Positions 43,812 through 52,266 of a stretch of DNA of 64,000 nucleotides are shown here, one piece after another. The notes under the pieces are model-generated. The model was given only the letters and a program-made list of their open reading frames with translations. It ran no database searches and was not told the DNA's origin. The first letter of the stretch is position 1. Every line of letters begins with the position of its first letter. The position numbers and the translations under genes are program-made. This DNA comes from Streptomyces sp. NBC_00102 (GTDB taxonomy: Bacteria; Actinomycetota; Actinomycetes; Streptomycetales; Streptomycetaceae): the NCBI RefSeq assembly GCF_026343115.1, contig NZ_JAPEMC010000002.1, positions 558,001 through 622,000 of the forward strand, in the 5' to 3' direction.

Positions 43812-44987
43812 TCAAACGATCGGATCGTGCGGCGGAATGCCCACCGCCCGCGCGGAACCGCGCACCTTCAGCTCCGGCAGCAACTCCGTACGCCGCACTG
43901 GCCCTTCCGCCCCGGCGGAACCACCCAGCCGGTACAGCATCAACTCGGCGGCCGCCCGCCCGATCTCTGCCTTCGGTGGTGACACCGCGGTCAACGGCGT
44001 GGTGCCCAGTGCCGCCACGACATCGTCGTACGCCACCACCGAGCAGTCCTCCGGCACCCGCACCCCGCTCTCGGAGAGCCGCTGGACCAGCATCAACGCG
44101 TCGACGTCGCCGTGCAGTACGGCCCCGGTTGCCCGCCGCTCCCGCAGCACGGCCGCCAGGTCCACCGCCGCACCGGTGACCTCGCCGGCCTTTCCGTCGC
44201 CTTCTCCGTCGTCCGCGCCGTACCAGCCGTCGGAGGCGACCGCGTCCGGCGAACTGAGCACCACGTGCCAGTCCTCCACCTCCGGCCGTGCGGCGGCGAT
44301 CTCCGCGAACGCCGCCCTGATGCTCCGCGCGGTCGGGCTGTCGTTCCGGGCCGCCAGCACGATGCGACGGTGCCCCAGGGACACCAGGTGGTCCACGGCG
44401 AGATGGACCCCGTACCAGTGGTCGGAACAGACCGAGTCCAGGGCGTGCAGCGCGCTCCCCGGCCGGGGTCTGCGCTCCATCAGCACCGTGGGCACCCCCA
44501 CGTCGGCGAGCCACTCGGAGTCGGACTCCTCCCACGCGGCGCTGCGCCAGCGCGGAGCGATCAGCAGCCCGCGGGCGCCACCTGCCAGTGCTTGCTCCAC
44601 CAGGGGCCGTTCGGTCCCCCGGGCCTGCGGCGCGATGTGCAGAGCGACCCGGATGCCGTGCTCGTCCAGCACCGAACGGGCCCCGTGCAGCGTCTCGTAC
44701 AGGTACGAATGGCGCTCCGGCACGACGAGCGCGACCGGGCCGCCCTCGCCGGCCGCGTCGAGCCGGGGCGCCGCCGGAGCGGGGGCCGGGTCTTGCGCCA
44801 GGGCGGTGGACCGCGCCACTCCGTGCCCGCGCCTGAGCCGTCCCGTGCGGGCCAGTTCCTCCACGTCCCGGCGTACCGTGACGACGGAGACGTCGAGTTC
44901 CTCGGCGAGCGCGGTCACCTTCACCGCCCCTCGCGACCGCACCACCGCGAGGATTCGCTGCCGCCTGAGTTCCACCGGCTCCCGCAT
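43812..44987 (-). CDS. DeoR-type HTH fused to LacI-type sugar-binding domain, transcriptional regulator
   Basis: A 391-residue regulator. Residues 1 to about 60 are a DeoR winged helix (LAEELDVSVVTVRRDVEELA, then GRLRRGHG) rather than the LacI HTH. Residues about 85-390 follow the LacI/periplasmic-binding fold (VALVVPERHSYLYETLHGA, HLVSLGHRRIVLAA, SVVAYDDVVAALGTTPLT). It lies 93 bp upstream of the importer operon on the same strand and very likely represses it until sugar binds. This hybrid type is known in actinobacteria. Confidence 0.9.
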   Translation of the reverse strand: MREPVELRRQRILAVVRSRGAVKVTALAEELDVSVVTVRRDVEELARTGRLRRGHGVARSTALAQDPAPAPAAPRLDAAGEGGPVALVVPERHSYLYETLHGARSVLDEHGIRVALHIAPQARGTERPLVEQALAGGARGLLIAPRWRSAAWEESDSEWLADVGVPTVLMERRPRPGSALHALDSVCSDHWYGVHLAVDHLVSLGHRRIVLAARNDSPTARSIRAAFAEIAAARPEVEDWHVVLSSPDAVASDGWYGADDGEGDGKAGEVTGAAVDLAAVLRERRATGAVLHGDVDALMLVQRLSESGVRVPEDCSVVAYDDVVAALGTTPLTAVSPPKAEIGRAAAELMLYRLGGSAGAEGPVRRTELLPELKVRGSARAVGIPPHDPIV

Positions 44988-45352
44988 GCTGTTGGCCCCT
45001 TACCCCGTACTGCCGCATGGTGTGCGATTTTCGTTTGAGCGATTCTTCGATCGCTCGCGGGCGCAGCATAGGCAGATGGTCCCGGCGGGGCGCCAGGGGG
45101 TGTGGCGGGGAAGGCTTCGCCGGTCGGTGGGGGCCGGTTCCGCGGCGGGTGACTGTTCGGTGGCGGGTGAGGGCCGGCGGGTTGTACGCGCGAGCTGTGC
45201 TCCCGTGCGCTGGGCCTTCGCACGGTGCTTTCGGCGGCGCACTCGTGTGTGGTGCCGTCCTGTGCTGGCTCTCGTGTGCGGTGCCCTCGCGTGCGGGCGC
45301 CCGGTGGGCGATGGATCACACCGGGATCGATCTGTTTAGCATTCGATCTGCA
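44988..45352. other. Divergent intergenic region, regulator to TauE/SafE gene
   Basis: This 365-bp region separates the minus-strand regulator from the plus-strand exporter. It holds the inverted repeat at 45037-45056. The rest is G/T-rich on the plus strand, with frames that look like chance extensions of the exporter frame. Confidence 0.5.
45037..45056. promoter_or_regulatory. Inverted repeat upstream of the DeoR/LacI hybrid regulator
   Basis: GAGCGAT-N6-ATCGCTC lies 50 bp upstream of the regulator start. It shares CGAT/ATCG elements with the repeat ahead of the importer operon, so it may be the autoregulatory site. Confidence 0.5.
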
Positions 45353-46174
45353 ATGGATACCCTCACGCTTTTCCAACTGGCCGTGCTTGCCGCGGCATCA
45401 GCCCTCGTCGGCTTCTCGAAGACCTCGATCAACGGCGCCAACACGATCAGCCTCGCGGTCTTCGCGGCCGTGCTCCCCGCCCGCGAGTCCACCGGCGTGC
45501 TGCTTCCCCTCCTGATCGCCGGTGACGTCCTGGCCGTATTCGTCTACAGGCGGCACGCGCACTGGCCGACACTGCTGCGGCTCTTCCCCGCCGTGGCCGT
45601 CGGCCTGGTCGCCGGAACGCTCTTCCTCAAGTTCGCGGGCGACGGCGCGGTACGGGCGTCGATCGGGGCCATCCTGCTGGTCATGGTCGGCGTCACGCTC
45701 CGGCGGCGACGGCGCCCCGGGCCGGTGGAGGGCGGGGAAGCGGTGGACGGCGCCGGTGCGGCCGGGGGAGAAGCGGCTGGAGCGGGCCCGACCGCCTCCG
45801 GCCGCCGGGCCCGCAACGCCGCACGCACTCGGGCGGGAACCTACGGGGTGCTCGGAGGCTTCACCACCATGGTGGCCAATGCGGCCGGCCCCGTCATGTC
45901 GCTCTATCTGCTCTCCTCCGGGATGCGCAAGCTCGGCTTCCTCGGCACGTCCGCCTGGTTCTTCCTGATCGTCAACGTGACCAAGGTGCCGTTCAGCGTG
46001 GGACTCGGCCTCATCGACGGACGCTCTCTGCTGCTCGACGCGGTTCTGGTGCTCTTCGTCCTGCCCGGCGCCTGGCTGGGCCGCCGATGTGTCGGCCGGA
46101 TCAACCAGCGGCTCTTCGAACGGATCGTGCTCGTGGCGACGGTGGTGGGCGGACTCCAACTCCTCCTGCTGTGA
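45353..46174 (+). CDS. TauE/SafE-family anion exporter
   Basis: A 273-residue membrane protein with two four-helix repeats separated by a charged, Gly/Ala-rich cytosolic loop (about 105-155). Family marks are ALVGFSKTSINGAN near the first helix and GGFTTMVANAAGPVMSLYLL in the second repeat. Members export sulphite, sulphoacetate or related organosulphonates. ATG 45353 gives normal length; ATG 45311 would add 14 residues. Neither has a strong ribosome binding site. Confidence 0.88.
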   Translation: MDTLTLFQLAVLAAASALVGFSKTSINGANTISLAVFAAVLPARESTGVLLPLLIAGDVLAVFVYRRHAHWPTLLRLFPAVAVGLVAGTLFLKFAGDGAVRASIGAILLVMVGVTLRRRRRPGPVEGGEAVDGAGAAGGEAAGAGPTASGRRARNAARTRAGTYGVLGGFTTMVANAAGPVMSLYLLSSGMRKLGFLGTSAWFFLIVNVTKVPFSVGLGLIDGRSLLLDAVLVLFVLPGAWLGRRCVGRINQRLFERIVLVATVVGGLQLLLL

Positions 46175-46256
46175 GGGTCGCCCGGTACCGGTCGGACGTG
46201 CGTGCACCGGCGGACGTGGTGTGACCGTGGTGGCGCCGCGCCCGCGCCGCCGTTGC

Positions 46257-46877
46257 TCAGGGAAGCAGCAGCCAGTCCGTCCCGACGGCGGCCAGCAGGA
46301 CGATCCCGAGTAGCCAACTCGCGAGCCGTGTGCGTCCGTTGCGGCTGAGTTCCATCACCACTCCGCACAGGACCAGGGCGAGCCCGTAGACGCCGACGAC
46401 CAGGACCGACGAACGGCTGGCGATGCGCATCCACAGGACCACGGCCATCGCCGCCATGCCCGCCGAGGACAGGGCGACGCGCAAACGCCGTGCCTGACGT
46501 GGCGTCAATCGTTTGACGCCCGCGCCCGTTTCGTCATCGTCCGAGGCGTTCTCCGGCTCGTCGGTCGACTCGTCGACCGGCCCGCCGTCGACCGGCCCGC
46601 CGTCGACCGGCCCGCCGTCGACCGGCCCGCCGTCGACCGGCCCGCCGTCGGCCGGCTCGTCGACGGCCGGTGCGGTGATCTCCGACTCCGGGTCGCCGGC
46701 CCTGGTTTCCGAGCCAGGGCCTGACGGGGCCGCAGGGGCCGCGGCGTTCGTGACCTCGGTGTCGTCCTCCCGGGCCCGGTCCTTGTCCCTGTTCCGCTCC
46801 CGGTGCGCGTCCTCGTCGCCGTTCCCGTCCTCGACCTGGACCTGTGCCCGAACCTGTTCCTGGTCAGCAGTGCTCAT
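46257..46877 (-). CDS. Small membrane protein with acidic GGPVD-repeat tail
   Basis: A 206-residue protein. The N-terminal ~120 residues are charged and disordered, with five exact GGPVD repeats, and the C-terminal ~85 residues carry about three membrane helices (LSSAGMAAMAVVLWMRIA, then VLVVGVYGLALVLCGVVM, then LASWLLGIVLLAAVG). A basic KRLTPRQARRLR precedes the first helix, so the tail is cytosolic. The membrane part resembles actinobacterial proteins of unknown function. ATG 46877 is chosen; upstream sequence in this frame is non-coding. Confidence 0.75.
   Translation of the reverse strand: MSTADQEQVRAQVQVEDGNGDEDAHRERNRDKDRAREDDTEVTNAAAPAAPSGPGSETRAGDPESEITAPAVDEPADGGPVDGGPVDGGPVDGGPVDGGPVDESTDEPENASDDDETGAGVKRLTPRQARRLRVALSSAGMAAMAVVLWMRIASRSSVLVVGVYGLALVLCGVVMELSRNGRTRLASWLLGIVLLAAVGTDWLLLP
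46571..46645 (-). repeat. Five perfect 15-bp tandem repeats
   Basis: CGTCGACCGGCCCGC occurs five times in tandem with a degenerate sixth copy. It encodes the GGPVD repeats of the membrane protein. The unit is a multiple of three, so copy-number change would keep the frame. Confidence 0.9.
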
Positions 46878-47088
46878 GGAGCCGGATCGTAACGGCTGTC
46901 GGCCTTCGCCGTACGGTGAGCCCTGGCGGATACGGCCCGCAGCCCCGCTCGGCCGCCCCGGCCCCGTGGTGCGGACGGGGCCGGCGAAGGCATGTGTCAT
47001 CGGGAGTCCCGTATCCGAACCGGTGGCCGCCTCGGCGGACATGGCGGACTTGGCCGAAACCAGCCGTTCCGCGATCCCCGGGGTGTGC

Positions 47089-47634
47089 CTACGGCCGGAG
47101 CCGAGGCGCCTCCGCGGCGGCATCCAGGCCGGCCGCCGGGCGTCCGCCGCCCGCCGAAGAGGCCGCTGCCGGGGTCCCCGACCCCCCACCCGCCGTGTCC
47201 GGGGACTCGACCCGTCCCGCCAGTTCCCGGGCCCAGTCGATCAGCCCGCCGACGCCGATTCCGTACGGTTCGCGTGTGCGGTACCCGGCGAGCACGCTCG
47301 CCCCCCGGCGCAGCAGCCGGGCCCCTCCCACCGTGTTGCCGCGTGCCGAATGTGTCAATCCGACCGCCAACTGGGCCATGGCGCGCCAGAGTTCGCGGTC
47401 CTCCTCGGGGCCGGACTTCCAGGCGTCCTCGAAGACCTCGTGCGCGTGGAAGGGCATGCCCGCGTCGAGCAGCCGCTGGGCCTCCCGCAGCGTCTCCTCG
47501 GGGGAGCGCACCACGCCTTCGGGCTGGCGTTCCACTCCCTCCGTCCCGTAGGGCAGCGGGCGCCCCAGCCCGTCCCTGGGGCGTGCGTTGCGGGCTCGGC
47601 CTTCGGCGTCGCGGTCCCTGTGCGTCTCGTCCAC
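47089..47634 (-). CDS. DUF309-domain protein
   Basis: A 181-residue protein. The DUF309 helical bundle spans about residues 40-140, with the signature FHAHEVFEDAWK and LTHSARGNTVGGARLLRRG. It starts at GTG 47634 by comparison with the usual family opening. The C-terminal 40 residues are Gly/Ala/Ser-rich and disordered. Function is unknown; the HExxE-type motif suggests metal binding. Confidence 0.82.
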   Translation of the reverse strand: MDETHRDRDAEGRARNARPRDGLGRPLPYGTEGVERQPEGVVRSPEETLREAQRLLDAGMPFHAHEVFEDAWKSGPEEDRELWRAMAQLAVGLTHSARGNTVGGARLLRRGASVLAGYRTREPYGIGVGGLIDWARELAGRVESPDTAGGGSGTPAAASSAGGGRPAAGLDAAAEAPRLRP

Positions 47635-47788
47635 GGCTTGATTGTGCCCCGCGGGGCCTTGCGTCCGGACCATGCGGGGCTCGCGGTTCGGGGGTCCCAC
47701 CTGCGGCGAACTGCACGAACCACCACCCGCGCGGTCCCGCGCGCGACTACGCTCGGCCCTGTCCGCATCACCTTGGGGAAGGGGAGGC

Positions 47789-50434
47789 ATGAAGCCGTCC
47801 CGGCCGTTGTACGAGCGCGAGCCCGAACTCGCCGTCGCAGCAAGCGCGGTGGCCGCGCTCTGTGGCGCGCAGGCCGTCGGTGGTCTGCTGGTCTGCAGCG
47901 GGGAGGCGGGACTCGGCAAGACCGCGCTGCTGGCGGAGGTCCAGGCCATGGCCGCCGACCGCTGCACCGTCTGGTCGGCGCGCGGTGGTGAGACCGTCAC
48001 GTCGGTGCCGTTCCACGTCGTACGCCAACTGCTCCAGCCCGCGCTCGTCCAGATCGCGCCCGACCAGCTCCGCGAGTTGTTCGGCGACTGGTTCGAGACG
48101 ACCGCGCCCGCCCTCGGACTCGCCGAGCCCAGTGGACCGCAGCCCGACCCCCAGGGCGTCCGGGACGGTCTCGACCACGTCGTCCGCCAACTCGCGGTCC
48201 GCCACAGCCACAAGCCCCTGCTGCTCATCGTCGACGACGCGCACTGGGCCGACGGCGAATCCCTCGACTGGCTCTCTTCGTTCACCGAGAACCTCGGCGA
48301 TCTGCCTTTACTCGCCGTTCCCGCCTACCGCCCGCGCGAAATGGCCGAGCGGGGCAGGGTCGGGGCCTTCGACCCGACCGCGTCGAGCGACCCCGCCAAA
48401 CTGGTCCGGGTTCCCCTGAGCGCGTTCACCCCGGACGCCACCGCCCGTCTCGTCCGGGAGACCCTCGGGGATCACGCGGACGACCCGTTCTGCCGTGAGG
48501 TCTGGGCGGTCACCGGCGGCAACCCGTACGAAGCGGTCGAACTGGTCGCCAAGGTGCAGGACGAGGACATGCCGCCGGTGGAGGACTCCGCCGGCCAGCT
48601 GCGCGAACTCGGCGCCTCGGCCCGGGGCCGCGGACTCGTCGCCCGCCTGGAGCGGCTGGGAACCAACGCCAACCGGTTCGCCTGGGCCGCCGCCGTACTG
48701 GGCACGGAGATCTCGCGGGACATCGCGGCCAACCTGGCCGGGATGAGCGCGGCGGAAGCCGCCGACTGCACCGCCAAGCTCCGGGAAGCCCGTATCGTCA
48801 CCGGCTTCGACCCGCTGGAATTCGTCCACCCGCTCATCGCCTCGACCATCTACGACTCGATCCCCGGAGCCACCCGTACGGCCATGCACGGAAGGGCCGC
48901 CTGGGCCCTCACCGACGCCGGACTCGGTGTCGCGGCGGCCTCGCGCCACCTGCTCGAAGTCCACCCGGACGACGACCAAGGAGTGGTGCAGCAGCTCCGG
49001 GACGCGGCCAGACACCATCTCGCGGTCGGAGCCCCGGAAGCCGCCCAGCGCTGCCTGGCGCGTGCCGTCGAGGAGCCGCCCCGGCCCGAGGACCACGCGC
49101 TGATCCTCTACGAACTGGGCTGCGCGACGCTCCTCAGCTCGCCCGCCACCACGGTGCGCCATCTGCGCAACGCCCTGGACACGCCAGGGCTGGACGACCG
49201 CGAGCGGGTCGACGCCACCTTCCGGCTCGCCGCCGCGCTCGCCCACAACAACGAACTCAAGGAGGCGGCCGACACCCTCGCGGCGGAGTCGGCACGCACC
49301 GCCCCGGGGCCGGGCCTGATGCGCCTGCAGGCCGCGCACTTCCAGTGGGAAGGGATGCAGCGCGAGGAGTACGACGGGGCGGCCCGCTCGCGTCGTCTCG
49401 CCGGCAACGCGGACCATCTGGAAGGCCGGGACAACCCCGAGCGCGCCCTGATCACCCTGCGGGCCTTCGACGCCATGATGCGGGGCGAGAGCGCCGACCT
49501 CGTCGTCGAGTTCTGCGAACGCGCCCTCGTCGACGGCAGCCCTGCCCGGGGCCTCGGCTGGACGGACTCGGAGTGGGGATTCGAGTTCCCCACCATGGTC
49601 GGCATCACCTACGCCTTCACCGACCAGTACGAGCGGGCCCAGAGCCTGTTCGGCGAAGCGGTGCGGGCCTTCGAGATCTCCGGCTGGAGCGGCGCGCACC
49701 TCGCCTTCGCCCACACCCTGCTCGGCCTCGTCGCCCGCCGTCGCGGAAGACTCGCGGAGGCCGAGGACTTCCTGCGCGAGGGGCTGCGGCTCGCCGACCG
49801 TGTCGGCACCGGCCTTCCCGTCCACTGGGACGCGGCATGTCTCCTCATCGACACCCTGCTCGCGCGAGGCCGCACTGCCGAGGCCCGCGTGGTCGCGGAC
49901 CAGTACGAGTTCGGTGCCCCGTACCCCAGCGCCATGGTCCTCCCGGACGCCCCGTGCGTCAGTGGCCGCCTGCTCCTGGCCGAGGGGCGGACCGAGGAAG
50001 CCGTCGCCGAGCTCGAAGCGGCGGGCCTCGCCCTGGAAGCGCGCGAGCGCCACAACGGTGTCTGGGCACCCTGGGCGTTCGATCTGGCCCGCGCCCTGCT
50101 CGACACCGACCCCGCCAGGGGCGCCGAGATCGCGGTCCGGGCCAGGAAGCACGCGGAACGCTTCGGAACGGACACGGCGATCGGAGAGGCCCTGCGCTGC
50201 CTCGCCGTGTTCGCGCCCGCCGCAGAGGCCGAGAAGCTGCTGGCCGACGCCGTCCGCCACCTGGAGGCGTCCTCCTCGGAGTACGAGCACGCGCTCGCCC
50301 GGTACGAGTACGGCCTCGCGATCCGCAGCACCCACGAGCTCGCCCGCGCCCAGAGACTGGCCCTCGCCTGCGGTGCCGACGGACTCGCCGCCCGCGCCCA
50401 TCAGGCACGCGCGTCAATCCGGCCCTCGGAGTGA
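47789..50434 (+). CDS. STAND-type ATPase resembling LuxR-family (LAL) regulators but lacking the HTH
   Basis: An 881-residue protein. Residues about 10-240 form an AAA ATPase with Walker A CSGEAGLGKTALLAE and Walker B LLLIVDDAHWADGESLDWL, followed by a winged-helix region and TPR-like helices (about 430-860). This is the layout of LAL regulators, which normally end in a LuxR HTH. Here the protein ends after the TPR-like part (HQARASIRPSE), with no HTH. It has an in-frame TTA codon (codon 174, 48308-48310), so translation should need the bldA tRNA. ATG 47789 follows GGGGAGG. Confidence 0.85.
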   Translation: MKPSRPLYEREPELAVAASAVAALCGAQAVGGLLVCSGEAGLGKTALLAEVQAMAADRCTVWSARGGETVTSVPFHVVRQLLQPALVQIAPDQLRELFGDWFETTAPALGLAEPSGPQPDPQGVRDGLDHVVRQLAVRHSHKPLLLIVDDAHWADGESLDWLSSFTENLGDLPLLAVPAYRPREMAERGRVGAFDPTASSDPAKLVRVPLSAFTPDATARLVRETLGDHADDPFCREVWAVTGGNPYEAVELVAKVQDEDMPPVEDSAGQLRELGASARGRGLVARLERLGTNANRFAWAAAVLGTEISRDIAANLAGMSAAEAADCTAKLREARIVTGFDPLEFVHPLIASTIYDSIPGATRTAMHGRAAWALTDAGLGVAAASRHLLEVHPDDDQGVVQQLRDAARHHLAVGAPEAAQRCLARAVEEPPRPEDHALILYELGCATLLSSPATTVRHLRNALDTPGLDDRERVDATFRLAAALAHNNELKEAADTLAAESARTAPGPGLMRLQAAHFQWEGMQREEYDGAARSRRLAGNADHLEGRDNPERALITLRAFDAMMRGESADLVVEFCERALVDGSPARGLGWTDSEWGFEFPTMVGITYAFTDQYERAQSLFGEAVRAFEISGWSGAHLAFAHTLLGLVARRRGRLAEAEDFLREGLRLADRVGTGLPVHWDAACLLIDTLLARGRTAEARVVADQYEFGAPYPSAMVLPDAPCVSGRLLLAEGRTEEAVAELEAAGLALEARERHNGVWAPWAFDLARALLDTDPARGAEIAVRARKHAERFGTDTAIGEALRCLAVFAPAAEAEKLLADAVRHLEASSSEYEHALARYEYGLAIRSTHELARAQRLALACGADGLAARAHQARASIRPSE

Positions 50435-50484
50435 GGTAATGTTTTCCCTGCGCGGCCGACCGGGAACACCGGGAGGAAACGCAG

Positions 50485-50558
<74 letters not shown>

Positions 50559-50573
50559 CTGGAGACAGTCGTA

Positions 50574-50616
50574 GATCAGGGCCGGTTTCGGAGCAATCCG
50601 AGACCGGCCCTTGATC
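50574..50616 (+). terminator. Terminator hairpin of tRNA-Pro
   Basis: GATCAGGGCCGG...TCGG pairs with CCGAGACCGGCCCTTGATC over about 18 bp, with one mismatch and one bulge, around a 6-nt loop. It is followed by CTTTTCC, and lies 16 bp after the tRNA. Confidence 0.85.
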
Positions 50617-50730
50617 TTTTCCGGGGACCAGTTGGGGACCGGCCGGGGTCTGGGCGTCCATGACCGGGTCAGCGGGTCATGGCGATTCTCTGGCCCCGAA
50701 ACGTGCCGGTCTGTGCCGATCCATGCCGGT

Positions 50731-50790
50731 CCGTGCCGGTCCTCGCCGTCCCGTGCCGGTCCTCGCCGTCCCGTGCCGGTCCTCGCCGTC
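50731..50790 (+). repeat. Three perfect 20-bp tandem repeats
   Basis: CCGTGCCGGTCCTCGCCGTC occurs three times in tandem, preceded by degenerate 10-bp half-units (GTGCCGGTCT, GTGCCGATCC and similar) and followed by a diverged copy. It is non-coding, between the tRNA terminator and the small ORF. Confidence 0.9.
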
Positions 50791-50865
50791 CCGTGCCGGT
50801 CCGTCCCGTTCCGGTCCGTACGGACGCGGAGAGTGCGGGGCGCCCCCACGCCGCGAGGAGTCACC

Positions 50866-51156
50866 ATGCGGCAGCAGTCCGGCCGGCCTTCGGCCCCCTT
50901 CGGTGAAGCGCGCGACGCGTACGAGGCGCACCGCCGGGCATGCCGTCAGTGTCGGGTGAACGGGCTGCCCCGTCCTGCGGCCGAGCATCCGCGTCGCGCG
51001 CACAGCAACGCGCTCCGTGCGGCCCGTTCCGCCCCGGCCGGTCGGTCGCCGCCCGGCCCGTCCCGAGGCGGCGTCCCGCCCCGGTCACCCCGTCGAACTG
51101 GCCCTGGAAAGAGGCGGGTTGAGCTACCGCGTCCACCCTCGCCGCCCTCCTCGTGA
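50866..51156 (+). CDS. Small Cys-containing hypothetical protein
   Basis: A possible 96-residue protein beginning MRQQSGRPSAPFGEARDAY with GAGGAG 6 nt upstream. It holds YEAHRRACRQC, resembling small Streptomyces proteins with a Y..H...CxxC pattern, and then becomes Pro/Arg-rich. Compositional bias in the second half is suspicious. It may be a real gene whose end has drifted, or chance. Confidence 0.4.
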   Translation: MRQQSGRPSAPFGEARDAYEAHRRACRQCRVNGLPRPAAEHPRRAHSNALRAARSAPAGRSPPGPSRGGVPPRSPRRTGPGKRRVELPRPPSPPSS

Positions 51157-51440
51157 GGGTCCGGCGGTGCCGGTCGGAGGTGTTGCGCCGGCACCCGTGG
51201 CCCATGGTTGTCCGACAGTGCACTGCTTCTGCTTGATCGTGCATGGACCACCGGGTTGGGCGGGGCTGATGCCCCGTGAGCTGTGATGATCGGAATCGAG
51301 AGAAGAGAGCACGTACTCCACGACTCCGTCGGTCCGGCACACCGGGCGGACCTGCCCGATCGGCGAAGGTGCGGATTCCGGGCCGTCACGGGACCTGTGC
51401 GCTCCTTCCGCGCGGTATCGCGCCCTCGACAAGGAGTCCC

Positions 51441-52091
51441 ATGGCTGATCAAACCGACGAAGCGCGCGCCGTCCCGGGAGTCGTCGTACAGGCCGACGAT
51501 CTCCTCACCCGCGACGGGACGGCCGCATTTCTGGGCGCGGACAGCCGGGTCACACTGCTGGAGGCCGACCGGATCGCCGACGCCGACATCCTGGTCGTCC
51601 TCACGGCCACGGTGAGCGGCAAGACCCTCTCCACGATGAGCCGGGCCAGCCAGGCCACCGAAGGCCGGATCCGGATCGTGCTCGTCGCCGACCACATCTC
51701 GGAACAGCAGCTCGCGCTGGCGGTCAACCACGGCCTGGTGAGCTTCCTGGTGCGCCCCTTCACCAGCTTCAGCCGGATCCTCTCGGCCGCCGTCGAGGCG
51801 CATCGGGGGCGCGCCGCCCTGCCGCCGATCCTGATGAACATGCTGCTGGACCGGATGCGCACCATGCAGAAGGACGAGTGCCCCACCGGCCTGCTGCCGG
51901 TCGAACTCTCGCAGCGCGAACTCGACGTGCTCCAGCTCCTCGCGGAAGGGATGGACACCGTCGAGATAGCCAACAAGCTCAGCTACTCGGAGCGCCTGAT
52001 CAAGAGCGTCATCCAGGCCGTGATCAAGCGGCTCGACCTGCGCAACCGCACCCACGCCGTCGCCTACGCCATCCGTATGGGCATTCTCTGA
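51441..52091 (+). CDS. LuxR-type response regulator with atypical receiver domain
   Basis: A 216-residue regulator. Residues about 10-125 follow the receiver fold, but the position of the phospho-accepting Asp (strand ILVVLTATV) is Thr, so it probably does not work by phosphorylation. Residues about 150-216 are a LuxR HTH (LSQRELDVLQLLAEGMDTVE, then IANKLSYSERLIKSVIQAV). ATG 51441 has AAGGAG 4 nt upstream. No sensor kinase is adjacent. It directly precedes the lectin/ART-like cluster and is the obvious candidate regulator of it. Confidence 0.88.
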   Translation: MADQTDEARAVPGVVVQADDLLTRDGTAAFLGADSRVTLLEADRIADADILVVLTATVSGKTLSTMSRASQATEGRIRIVLVADHISEQQLALAVNHGLVSFLVRPFTSFSRILSAAVEAHRGRAALPPILMNMLLDRMRTMQKDECPTGLLPVELSQRELDVLQLLAEGMDTVEIANKLSYSERLIKSVIQAVIKRLDLRNRTHAVAYAIRMGIL

Positions 52092-52266
52092 CCGACGGTC
52101 CGCTCCGGCCGAAGGTGTCGAGAAGGGTACGGGTGATGTGCGTCCGTGCAGGCCCGCTCCGCACCGGTCCACCCCCCTACCCGCTCTCCCTAAGCTTCCC
52201 GGAGAGTCGTCGCCATGTGAGCGGCTGGGCCGATGACCGCACCACCTGGACCGGGAAGGCATGGAG

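Larger units (their letters stand above)
50559..50865. other. Region after the tRNA, without a confident gene
   Basis: These 307 bp contain the tRNA terminator hairpin and the GCCGGTCC-type direct repeats. No integrase or second copy of the tRNA 3' end is visible, so I see no integrated element. Confidence 0.6.

Noticed and set aside
45017..45310. N-terminal extension of the TauE/SafE gene
   Set aside because: The translated sequence is Arg/Cys/Gly-rich and lacks family similarity; it covers the regulator's upstream region.
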